This document shows, piece after piece, positions 37,669-44,602 of a stretch of DNA of 64,000 bases; within the stretch, counting starts at the first letter, position 1, and every line of letters starts with the position of its first letter. The stretch spans positions 186,001 through 250,000 of the forward strand of contig JAPWUV010000001.1 in assembly GCA_028275345.1 (NCBI GenBank). Direction: 5' to 3'. The notes under the pieces were generated by a model. The model was not told the origin of the DNA and did no database searches. It saw only the letters and a program-made list of their open reading frames with translations. This DNA is from a bacterium (GTDB lineage Bacteria > Zhuqueibacterota > Zhuqueibacteria > Oleimicrobiales > Geothermoviventaceae). Made by a program: the position numbers and the translations under genes.

Positions 37669-37828
37669 TCCACGGCAGGTAGGGCAACTCGGAGGAAATG
37701 GGTTTGCATCGCCATTCGGCAAGCTGGCGAAGGCGCCGGGGATTTTCATGTAGTAGCGGAGCGTCTTCGTTTACAAGTCAGACTCGCGGGAGGCAGAAGG
37801 GACAGTCGGAGCCGGCTGTCCCTTTTTA
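37669..37828 (+). ncRNA. Candidate leader RNA or small RNA ending in a terminator
   Basis: Between the promoter at 37634 and the aminotransferase gene lies about 160 nt that ends in a strong terminator. It contains a hairpin at 37709-37730 (TCGCCA/TGGCGA, 10-nt loop). I could not match it to SAM, glycine, TPP, cobalamin, THF or GEMM riboswitches or to 6S RNA from memory. It is either a transcription-attenuating leader for the three genes downstream or a free-standing small RNA. A 53-codon open frame from 37699 crosses the terminator but lacks proper SD spacing. Confidence 0.5.
37798..37828 (+). terminator. Strong intrinsic terminator ahead of the aminotransferase gene
   Basis: Stem AGGGACAGTCGG/CCGGCTGTCCCT (one T-G pair) with a tight loop is followed by TTTTTACTT. 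It lies 77 nt before the downstream start codon, so it must be bypassed or regulated for that gene to be expressed from the 37634 promoter. Confidence 0.85.
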
Positions 37829-37904
37829 CTTGTTCGGTGGAGGCCGAATCCGGAATGACTAGCGGCCCTCGCATTCGGGTAGAAGGTCAGCAAGGGGAGA
37901 GCCT

Positions 37905-39071
37905 ATGAGATTCGCGCGACGGATGGGTCGTCTGGGAACGGAAACGGCGTTCGAGATGCTGGCGAAAGCCAAGGCGCTGGAGGACCAGGGGCGGGACATT
38001 GTGCATCTGGAGATCGGGGAGCCGGATTTCGATACCCCGGTCCACATTGTCGAGGCGGCGATCCGGGCTTTGCGCCAGGGGTTCACCCACTATGGCCCAG
38101 CGCCCGGGCTGCCGATCCTCCGCCAGACCATCGCGGAGGTCGCCGGACGGCAAAGGAACATCCCGGTGGCGATGGAGAACGTGGTCGTCACCCCCGGGGC
38201 GAAGCCGATCATGTTCTTTGGCATTCTCGCCTGCGTGGATGAGGGTGATGAGGTGATCTATCCCAACCCGGGATTTCCCATCTACGAGTCGCTCATCAAT
38301 TTCGTGGGGGCCAAGCCCGTGCCGATCCGGCTGCGGGAGGAGCGCGACTTCAGCTTCGATGTGGGAGAGTTGGAGCACCTGATCACCGACAAGACCAAGA
38401 TGATCATCCTGAACTCGCCCCACAACCCGACGGGAGGCGTGCTGTCCCGATCGGATCTGGAGGCGATTGCCGAGATGGTGCGGGAGCGCGACATCTGGAT
38501 CTTGTCGGATGAGATCTACAAGGACATCATTTACGACGGGGAATTCTTCAGCATTGCTTCCCTGCCGGGCATGCAGGAGAAAACCATCATCCTGGACGGG
38601 TTCTCGAAGACTTATGCCATGACGGGCTGGCGTCTCGGCTACGGCATCATGCCCGTACCCCTGGCCGAGAAGGTGACGAAGCTGCTGGTCAACAGCCATT
38701 CCTGTACCGCTACCTTCATCCAGATGGCGGGGGTGGAGGCACTGCGGGGCCCGCAGGATGAGCCGAAGCGCATGGTGGCCGAGTTCCGCCGTCGCCGCGA
38801 CGTCATCGTGGATGGCCTCAACCGCATCGAGGGCTTCCGCTGCCTGCGGCCCAGAGGAGCCTTCTACGTCTTCCCCAATGTGAGCTCGATCCCGATGTCG
38901 ACGCGAGAGCTGGAGCGCTTCCTGCTCTACGAGGCGGGGGTCGCCACGCTCTCCGGGACCGCCTTCGGAAAACACGGGGAGGGATACCTGCGGTTCTCCT
39001 ATGCGAACTCGGTTGAGAACATTCAAAAGGCGCTGGAAAGGATCGAAGAGGCACTCAAGAAGGTAAGGTAG
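37905..39071 (+). CDS. Class I/II pyridoxal-phosphate aminotransferase (aspartate aminotransferase-like)
   Basis: The protein has 388 residues; the ATG follows AGGGGAG. Fold type I signatures: LEIGEPDFDTP near residue 35, TPGAKPIMFFG for cofactor binding, NSPHNPTGGV near 171, DEIYKDIIYDG near 205, and the PLP Lys in GFSKTYAMTGWRLGY near 233. The family includes aspartate, alanine, aromatic and branched-chain transaminases; the sequence alone does not fix the substrate. It is followed 5 nt later by gcvT and then comB, and preceded by the terminated leader described above, so its expression may be regulated by attenuation. Confidence 0.93.
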   Translation: MRFARRMGRLGTETAFEMLAKAKALEDQGRDIVHLEIGEPDFDTPVHIVEAAIRALRQGFTHYGPAPGLPILRQTIAEVAGRQRNIPVAMENVVVTPGAKPIMFFGILACVDEGDEVIYPNPGFPIYESLINFVGAKPVPIRLREERDFSFDVGELEHLITDKTKMIILNSPHNPTGGVLSRSDLEAIAEMVRERDIWILSDEIYKDIIYDGEFFSIASLPGMQEKTIILDGFSKTYAMTGWRLGYGIMPVPLAEKVTKLLVNSHSCTATFIQMAGVEALRGPQDEPKRMVAEFRRRRDVIVDGLNRIEGFRCLRPRGAFYVFPNVSSIPMSTRELERFLLYEAGVATLSGTAFGKHGEGYLRFSYANSVENIQKALERIEEALKKVR

Positions 39072-39076
39072 CCGAA

Positions 39077-40171
39077 GTGGGAACCAAGAAGACCGCCCTC
39101 TACGAAGCGCATCTCGAGCTTGGCGCCAAAATGGTGGAGTTTGCCGGCTACTGGATGCCGATCTACTATCGGGGAATCTTCGAAGAACACCGACGTGTCC
39201 GCACGACAGTGGGGATATTCGACGTCTCCCACATGGGGGAGTTCTTCTTCTCCGGGCCGGAGGCAGGGCCCTTCCTGCAATGGATGACGGTCAACGATGT
39301 GGGAAAGCTTTCCGTCTACCAGGCGCAGTATTCGGCCATGTGCTACGAGCACGGCGGTCTGGTGGATGACCTGATCGTCTACCGGCTTCCGGACGGCTAC
39401 ATGATGGTTGTGAACGCGGCCAACATCACCAAAGACTGGGATTGGCTTCAGGCGCATCGTCGCCCGGGCGTTGTCATGCACAATCGCAGCGATGAGCTCA
39501 GCTTGATCGCGATCCAGGGCCGTCAGGCCCAGGCCACCCTCCAAAAGCTCACCGAAGCCGAGCTCAGCCAGATCAAGTACTACCGTTTCGTGGAGACCAA
39601 GGTGGTTGGAGTCCAAGCCCTCGTTTCCCGGACCGGTTACACGGGGGAAGACGGGTTCGAGATCTGCGTCGAGAACGAGCACGCCCGGCGGGTTTGGGAC
39701 GCGCTCCTTGACGCCGGCCGGGAGTTTGAGATTGAACCGGTGGGGCTTGGCGCCCGGGATACCCTCCGCCTCGAGATGAAGTACTGCCTCTACGGCAACG
39801 ACATCGACGAGAACACCAATCCCATCGAAGCCGGCCTGGGGTGGATCACCAAACTCGACAAGGGCGATTTCCTGGGGCGGCAGGCGATTCTGGAGGTGGT
39901 CAATCGAGGGCCAGCCCGGAAGCTGGTGGGATTGGAAGTGGACGGCAAAGCCTTCCCGCGCCACGGGTATCCCATCTACGACGAGGCAGGCGAGACCCAG
40001 GTGGGCTTTGTGACCTCTGGCACCTTCTCGCCCATGCTGGAAAAGCCCATTGCCATGGGGTACGTCCGCACCGACCTGGCCGCAGTGGGGACTGCCCTGA
40101 GCGTAGACCTCCGCGGCAAGAAGGTGGGAGCGCGAGTGGTTCCCACTCCCTTCTACAAGCGCGACTATTGA
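39077..40171 (+). CDS. gcvT: Glycine cleavage system aminomethyltransferase (T protein)
   Basis: GcvT transfers the methylene group from aminomethyl-H protein to tetrahydrofolate and releases ammonia. It has 364 residues, typical. It starts at GTG (MGTKKTALYEAHLELGAKM) 5 nt after the aminotransferase stop. Motifs: GIFDVSHMGEF, NDVGKLSVYQAQYSAMC, RTGYTGEDGFEIC, GLGARDTLRLEMKYCLYGNDID and the C-terminal barrel VGFVTSGTFSPMLEKPIAMGY. The gcvH, gcvP and lpd genes are not in the window. Confidence 0.97.
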   Translation: MGTKKTALYEAHLELGAKMVEFAGYWMPIYYRGIFEEHRRVRTTVGIFDVSHMGEFFFSGPEAGPFLQWMTVNDVGKLSVYQAQYSAMCYEHGGLVDDLIVYRLPDGYMMVVNAANITKDWDWLQAHRRPGVVMHNRSDELSLIAIQGRQAQATLQKLTEAELSQIKYYRFVETKVVGVQALVSRTGYTGEDGFEICVENEHARRVWDALLDAGREFEIEPVGLGARDTLRLEMKYCLYGNDIDENTNPIEAGLGWITKLDKGDFLGRQAILEVVNRGPARKLVGLEVDGKAFPRHGYPIYDEAGETQVGFVTSGTFSPMLEKPIAMGYVRTDLAAVGTALSVDLRGKKVGARVVPTPFYKRDY

Positions 40172-40184
40172 ACCGGCTGCGCCC

Positions 40185-40910
40185 ATGCTTGTCGACGTCG
40201 CCTTGAGTCCACGGTGCCTGCCGGCTGACCGTGCGAGCGAAAAGGTGGTGGTCGTGGTCGACGTGCTGCGGGCGGGGACCACAGTGGCCTTTGCCTTGCA
40301 CCACGGGGCGGAGGCGGTGATCCCCGTCCGCAGCGTTGGGGCGGCCCGGGAGCTCGCAAGCCGATTCCCGGGAAGGGCGCTCCTCTGCGGGGAGCGGCGG
40401 GCGCTGCCGCTGGCGGGCTTTGATCTCGGGAACTCGCCGCTTGAATTCACGGCGGAGCGGGTGAGGGGGAAAGTGATCGTCCTCACGACCAGCAACGCCA
40501 CCCGTGTCTTCTACCGGCTCAGAGAACCGAAGGCCGTGGCCCTCGTCGGCCTCGTCAATGCCCCGGCTGCGAGTCGGTGGCTGGCCGCGCTTGGGGAAGA
40601 TGTCCTGATCGCCTGCGCGGGCCGCGGAGGCGAGCTTGGGATCGAAGATGCCTTCGCAGCGGGAGTGATCGTGAACGGCCTGCGAGAGCTCGTGCCCGCC
40701 GAACTTACGGACTCCGCCTTTGCCGCGGGTCAATTGGCAACCGCCCTCGGAACTCGGGTCAAATCGGTTCTCTGGGAATCCAAGCATGGCCGCTACCTCC
40801 GAACCCTGGGATTGGAATCCGATCTCGAGGTTTGCGCGCAGGTGGGGACGATTCCCATCCTCGCCGTCCTCGAGGAAGGGAAACTCGTAGCGGCTTTCCC
40901 TCCGGAATGA
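40185..40910 (+). CDS. comB: 2-phosphosulfolactate phosphatase family protein (ComB)
   Basis: The protein has 241 residues. It matches ComB: VVVVDVLRAGTTVAFAL (metal/phosphate region), FDLGNSPLEF, LTTSNATRVFYR and CAGRGGELGIEDAFAAG. In methanogens ComB dephosphorylates phosphosulfolactate on the way to coenzyme M. The family is also widespread in bacteria that do not make coenzyme M, where the substrate is usually unknown and could be sulfolactate-linked. It is the third gene of the aminotransferase unit, 13 nt after gcvT. No comA or comC is nearby. Confidence 0.9.
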   Translation: MLVDVALSPRCLPADRASEKVVVVVDVLRAGTTVAFALHHGAEAVIPVRSVGAARELASRFPGRALLCGERRALPLAGFDLGNSPLEFTAERVRGKVIVLTTSNATRVFYRLREPKAVALVGLVNAPAASRWLAALGEDVLIACAGRGGELGIEDAFAAGVIVNGLRELVPAELTDSAFAAGQLATALGTRVKSVLWESKHGRYLRTLGLESDLEVCAQVGTIPILAVLEEGKLVAAFPPE

Positions 40911-40930
40911 TCCGGTCCCCGCAAATCTTC

Positions 40931-40954
40931 GGCTTCCGGGCGGGAAGGCTTTTT
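40931..40954 (+). terminator. Weak intrinsic terminator after comB
   Basis: A 5-bp stem CTTCC/GGAAG with loop GGGCG is followed by GCTTTTTC, 20 nt after the comB stop. The stem is short, so termination may be partial. Confidence 0.45.
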
Positions 40955-41169
40955 CGGACGGCGTGAGCAGTTGGCGGAAATCCGCTGGCGGCTTCCCGAT
41001 CGGAATGCAAGGTCGCTTGTCCTGTAGAAGCCCACGACGGGCTGGCGTTAGCCGTCTCGACCCGCCGCAAGGCTCTATCCCGCCGAGGATGCCCGTTGGG
41101 GGTCCGCCTCCTTTCCCGGCCGCGGCGGGCGGGGCTGATCCCGTTTCGGTCGCAACGCGATTTTCCCCA
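40955..41169 (+). other. Intergenic region between comB and the ftsK promoter
   Basis: No gene or RNA is supported. A small GCGGA/TCCGC hairpin occurs near 40976. The segment 41159-41177 shares a near-identical 18-base sequence with 48428-48445 (see findings). Confidence 0.4.
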
Positions 41170-41198
41170 TTGCCTTTTTGGGGGAACGGGGGTACATT
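41170..41198 (+). promoter_or_regulatory. Promoter of ftsK-lolA
   Basis: TTGCCT, a 17-nt spacer and TACATT followed by TGC, so the -10 region reads TAnnTTTG. The leader is about 70 nt. Confidence 0.65.
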
Positions 41199-41275
41199 TG
41201 CTGCGCTGGGATGTCCGATTCCCTCTGAAGCTGCGGGGCAGGCGAGCAAGGGACCCGCGGGAGTGGTGTGAGGCC

Positions 41276-43621
41276 ATGTTGAGGAAGCAGCGCGAAAGGC
41301 CCCAACACGACAGGCGGCAGGAAACCCTGGGCCTGCTGCTCTTGATGTTCGGCCTGTTTCTGCTCATGGCGCTGCTCACCGCTCATCCAGACGAAGTTCC
41401 GGGCCAGATCCGAATCGGCAAGACGCGGAATGCGATGGGCGTAGTGGGAGCCTATCTCGCCTACTACCTGATCCGCTACACCCTCGGCTACGCGAGTCTG
41501 TGTTTCCCCCTGCTTGCGTTGGCCATTGGCTGGAACCGATTTCGGCAGAAGGATCCTCGTCGGCTGGTGCGGCTCTGCGCCAATGTGCTGTTTTTCGCGG
41601 TGTATGCCTCCGCCTTGATGGCCTTGCCGTACGAGCTTCATCCGGACGGACTGCCCGACTTCCGGCTCGGCGGAGCCATCGGGATCTCCTTGGCTCACCA
41701 GATGATCGTTTGGCTGGGCTTCGCCGGGACGGTGATACTCCTCTTCGCCATCGCCCTCATTGGCTTCTCAGCGATCACACAAGCGAGCCTTTCGGCTTGG
41801 GTTTCGGGTCTCGCCGGAAGGGCGAATGATCTCCGGCTGGCTCTGGAGAGAAGGCTCAACCAGTACCGGCAGGTGCGGGCGCAGCGCAGGTTGGCTGAGC
41901 GCGAAATGTCGACCGCGGAACGACGTCCCCCGCGATCGGACCTGGAAGAAGAGGAAGAGCCCGAGGAAATCGAGGAGGAGTTCTCCGATGCGGATGAAAT
42001 CCGGGCTCTCGGCTCGCGCGCTGAAGTGATTCCCTTGCGACGGCCGGAGCAGCCGCGCCTGAAAGGCGAGCAAACCCAGCTGGAACTGCCGGTGGAGGGG
42101 GGTGCCGAGAGGATGGAGGTTCGCCCCTACTCGCCAAGCACCTACCGATTCCCGCCGCTATCCCTCTTGTTGCCGTCGGAGCCCGTCGATGAGATGTCCG
42201 ACGTCGAGCTCAAGCGGAACGCTGAGCTCTTGGAAAAGGCTTTGCTCGAGTTCAACGTCCAGGCCAGAGTGGTGGAGATCAGCCCGGGCCCGGTGATCAC
42301 GCGGTACGAGGTGGAGCCGGCTCCGGGGGTGAAGATCGCGCAGATCCTGAGCTTGTCCAATGACCTGGCCCGCATGCTCCGGGCGCAGAGCATCCGGATC
42401 GTGGCTCCCATTCCGGGAAAGGCGGCAGTGGGCGTGGAGATCCCGAATCGGAACCCCGCCATCGTCCGCATCCGGGAGATCCTGGAGTCGAAGGAATTCG
42501 CGGAGTCGCCGTCGGTCCTCACGGTGGCCCTGGGGCGCACGGTGTCCGGCAAACCCTACGTCACCGACCTGGCCAAGATGCCCCATCTCCTTGTGGCAGG
42601 CGCTACGGGATCCGGGAAGAGCGTCTGCCTGAATGCCATCATCACCAGCATCCTGTACAAGGCGCGCCCGGACCAGGTACAGTTTGTCTTGATCGATCCC
42701 AAGCGATTGGAGCTGTCCCTCTACGCGAAGCTCAGGGATCACCATTTGAATTACGTCGACGGGCTGGACGAGGTAGTGATCACAACGCCGGCGAATGCCA
42801 TTGCGGCGCTTCGCGCGGTGGAATACGAGATGCAACGCCGCTACGAACTCTTCGCCCATGCGGGAGTCCGCAGCTTCGAGGATTACGATCAGAAGGTCCG
42901 GCAGGATCATGTGCTCGCGGAGAACGGGGTGCCTTTCGAGCCCATCCCCCGCCTGGTGGTGATCATCGATGAGCTGGCGGATTTGATGCTCACGGCGGCG
43001 AAGGAAGTGGAGGAGCCGATCGCTCGCCTGGCCCACATGAGCCGAGCCGTGGGGATCCATCTCGTGCTGGCCACGCAGAGGCCCTCGGTGGACGTTCTGA
43101 CGGGGGTGATCAAGGCGAATTTCCCGGTCCGGATCGCCTTCCGCGTCTTTTCCAAGACGGACTCGCGGACCATCCTGGACATGAACGGTGCTGAGAAGCT
43201 ATTGGGAAGGGGCGACATGCTCTTCGTGCCTCCGGGCAGTCCGGAGCCGATTCGCGTGCACGGCGCGTACGTGTCCACCGAGGAGTCCGAGGCATTGGTC
43301 AACTGGGTGGCGAACCAGCCGCCCCTCCCGAAGGAGCCGCTGGCGCAGATGCGCGAGACCCAGGCGACGGGGACCGAATGGGGAAACGGCGAGCGCGATC
43401 CCCTTTTCGAGGAAGCCGCGCGACTCGTGGTGCGGCACCAGCAGGGATCCATTTCCTTGCTCCAGCGGCGACTGAAGATCGGCTACTCCCGCGCCGCCCG
43501 CATCATCGACGAGCTGGAGGAAGCGGGCATCGTCGGCCCCTTCGACGGAAGCAAAGCCAGAGAAGTGCTGGTGGACGAGGAGGGGCTGATGGCCATGGGC
43601 ATCGCCCCCTACGGCGACTGA
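41276..43621 (+). CDS. ftsK: DNA translocase FtsK/SpoIIIE
   Basis: FtsK anchors at the division septum and pumps DNA to resolve chromosome dimers. It has 781 residues from ATG 41276; the frame is open 60 codons further up, without membrane or family features. The N-terminal ~165 residues hold four hydrophobic segments (LGLLLLMFGLFLLMALL, VLFFAVYASALMAL, VILLFAIALIGFSAI). A charged linker (about 180-280) precedes the alpha/beta motor: Walker A GATGSGKSVCLN near 443, Walker B VVIIDELADLM near 562, and RPSVDVLTGVIKANFP. The C-terminal gamma winged helix (about 700-775, SISLLQRRLKIGYSRAARIID) reads KOPS sites. The following lolA mirrors proteobacterial ftsK-lolA synteny. Confidence 0.97.
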   Translation: MLRKQRERPQHDRRQETLGLLLLMFGLFLLMALLTAHPDEVPGQIRIGKTRNAMGVVGAYLAYYLIRYTLGYASLCFPLLALAIGWNRFRQKDPRRLVRLCANVLFFAVYASALMALPYELHPDGLPDFRLGGAIGISLAHQMIVWLGFAGTVILLFAIALIGFSAITQASLSAWVSGLAGRANDLRLALERRLNQYRQVRAQRRLAEREMSTAERRPPRSDLEEEEEPEEIEEEFSDADEIRALGSRAEVIPLRRPEQPRLKGEQTQLELPVEGGAERMEVRPYSPSTYRFPPLSLLLPSEPVDEMSDVELKRNAELLEKALLEFNVQARVVEISPGPVITRYEVEPAPGVKIAQILSLSNDLARMLRAQSIRIVAPIPGKAAVGVEIPNRNPAIVRIREILESKEFAESPSVLTVALGRTVSGKPYVTDLAKMPHLLVAGATGSGKSVCLNAIITSILYKARPDQVQFVLIDPKRLELSLYAKLRDHHLNYVDGLDEVVITTPANAIAALRAVEYEMQRRYELFAHAGVRSFEDYDQKVRQDHVLAENGVPFEPIPRLVVIIDELADLMLTAAKEVEEPIARLAHMSRAVGIHLVLATQRPSVDVLTGVIKANFPVRIAFRVFSKTDSRTILDMNGAEKLLGRGDMLFVPPGSPEPIRVHGAYVSTEESEALVNWVANQPPLPKEPLAQMRETQATGTEWGNGERDPLFEEAARLVVRHQQGSISLLQRRLKIGYSRAARIIDELEEAGIVGPFDGSKAREVLVDEEGLMAMGIAPYGD

Positions 43622-43699
43622 CTTCGGTCGTCGCCGCAAGCGAGACGCCGGCGGTGTCCTGACCATCGTGGTGCCACCCAAGCAGAGGGAGGCGATACG

Positions 43700-44344
43700 G
43701 TGCGGTTTAGAGCCAGACAGATTTCGTGGGTCTTGGTGGGAATCCTCTTGAGCCAGGTGGGTCAAGCGCAAACGGCCGAGGAGATTGCCCGCAAGACCAG
43801 ACAGCGGTACGAAGGGGCCAAGTACCTTGCGCTTCGCTTCCAGCAGGTGTTCGAGTGGAAGCTCACTGGAGAAAGGCAGGAGATCGAGGGAACGGTTCAA
43901 GTCGCTCCAGGAGAGCGGTACCGGGTCGAGACGCCCACGCAGCTGATCGTGTGCGACGGCAAGACGGTCTGGACCTACAACCGACCGATTCAACAAGTGG
44001 TGATCGATCGCTTGGGTGAGGATCGGACCCCACTCCTGCGCGATCTTGTGGTCCGGTACCTGAAGGACTACGCGGCCGAGTTGGCGGGGGAGGGGGAAGT
44101 GGACGGCAGGAGATGCTGGGTGCTCCGCCTGCGGGCGAAGAATCCGGCCGAGCTTGTGGCCGAGATCACGGTCTGGGTGGACCGGGAACGCTACATTGTT
44201 TGGCAGACGGAAGAGACCGACGCCAACGGCAATCGCAATCGCTACCGGGTCCTTTCGTTCGAAGAGCCTGCCTCCCTGCCGGAGACGGCCTTCCATTTCG
44301 ATATGCCACCTTCGGTGGAGGTGATCGACCTGCGGGTCCACTGA
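43700..44344 (+). CDS. lolA: Outer-membrane lipoprotein carrier LolA-like protein
   Basis: The 214-residue protein starts at GTG with GGGAGG 9 nt upstream. A Sec signal peptide is visible (1-23, GILLSQVGQAQ). The mature part has the LolA half-barrel pattern: LALRFQQVFEWKLTGERQEIEGTVQ, YRVETPTQLIVCDGKTVWTYN (quoted in parts), then QVVIDRLG and ITVWVDRERYIVWQTEETDANGN style strands. LolA ferries lipoproteins across the periplasm, consistent with the many lipoproteins in this window. It lies 78 nt after ftsK and is probably co-transcribed. Confidence 0.92.
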   Translation: MRFRARQISWVLVGILLSQVGQAQTAEEIARKTRQRYEGAKYLALRFQQVFEWKLTGERQEIEGTVQVAPGERYRVETPTQLIVCDGKTVWTYNRPIQQVVIDRLGEDRTPLLRDLVVRYLKDYAAELAGEGEVDGRRCWVLRLRAKNPAELVAEITVWVDRERYIVWQTEETDANGNRNRYRVLSFEEPASLPETAFHFDMPPSVEVIDLRVH

Positions 44345-44522
44345 GGTCTCCGCTCCGCGGGAGCGGGTGCGAGATGGGGGGTTCTGGCCGTGCGTCAGCC
44401 AGTGGAACGGCGAGATCCGTGGCCCGACGAAGTAAGGGTTGCGGGGAAGCGGGGGATCATCCGAGGTAATCGGTTCACCGGAGAAGATGCGAAACGGGCG
44501 CCCAAGAACTTCGAAAAACGCG

Positions 44523-44551
44523 TTGCAACTTTGTGTGGGCTTTGCTATTAT
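44523..44551 (+). promoter_or_regulatory. Sigma70-type promoter of the exopolysaccharide-control genes
   Basis: TTGCAA, a 17-nt spacer and TATTAT followed by TGG, giving a leader of about 45 nt before the Wzc-type kinase gene. Confidence 0.8.
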
Positions 44552-44602
44552 TGGCGACGTTAACCGGGAGAGGAAACGTAGAGGCTGAGGGGAGACAGGC
44601 CG

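Noticed and set aside
37699-37860. A 53-codon frame inside the aminotransferase leader, possibly a leader peptide
   Set aside because: The candidate Shine-Dalgarno sequence abuts the ATG with almost no spacing, the frame runs through the terminator, and there is no run of identical regulatory codons.
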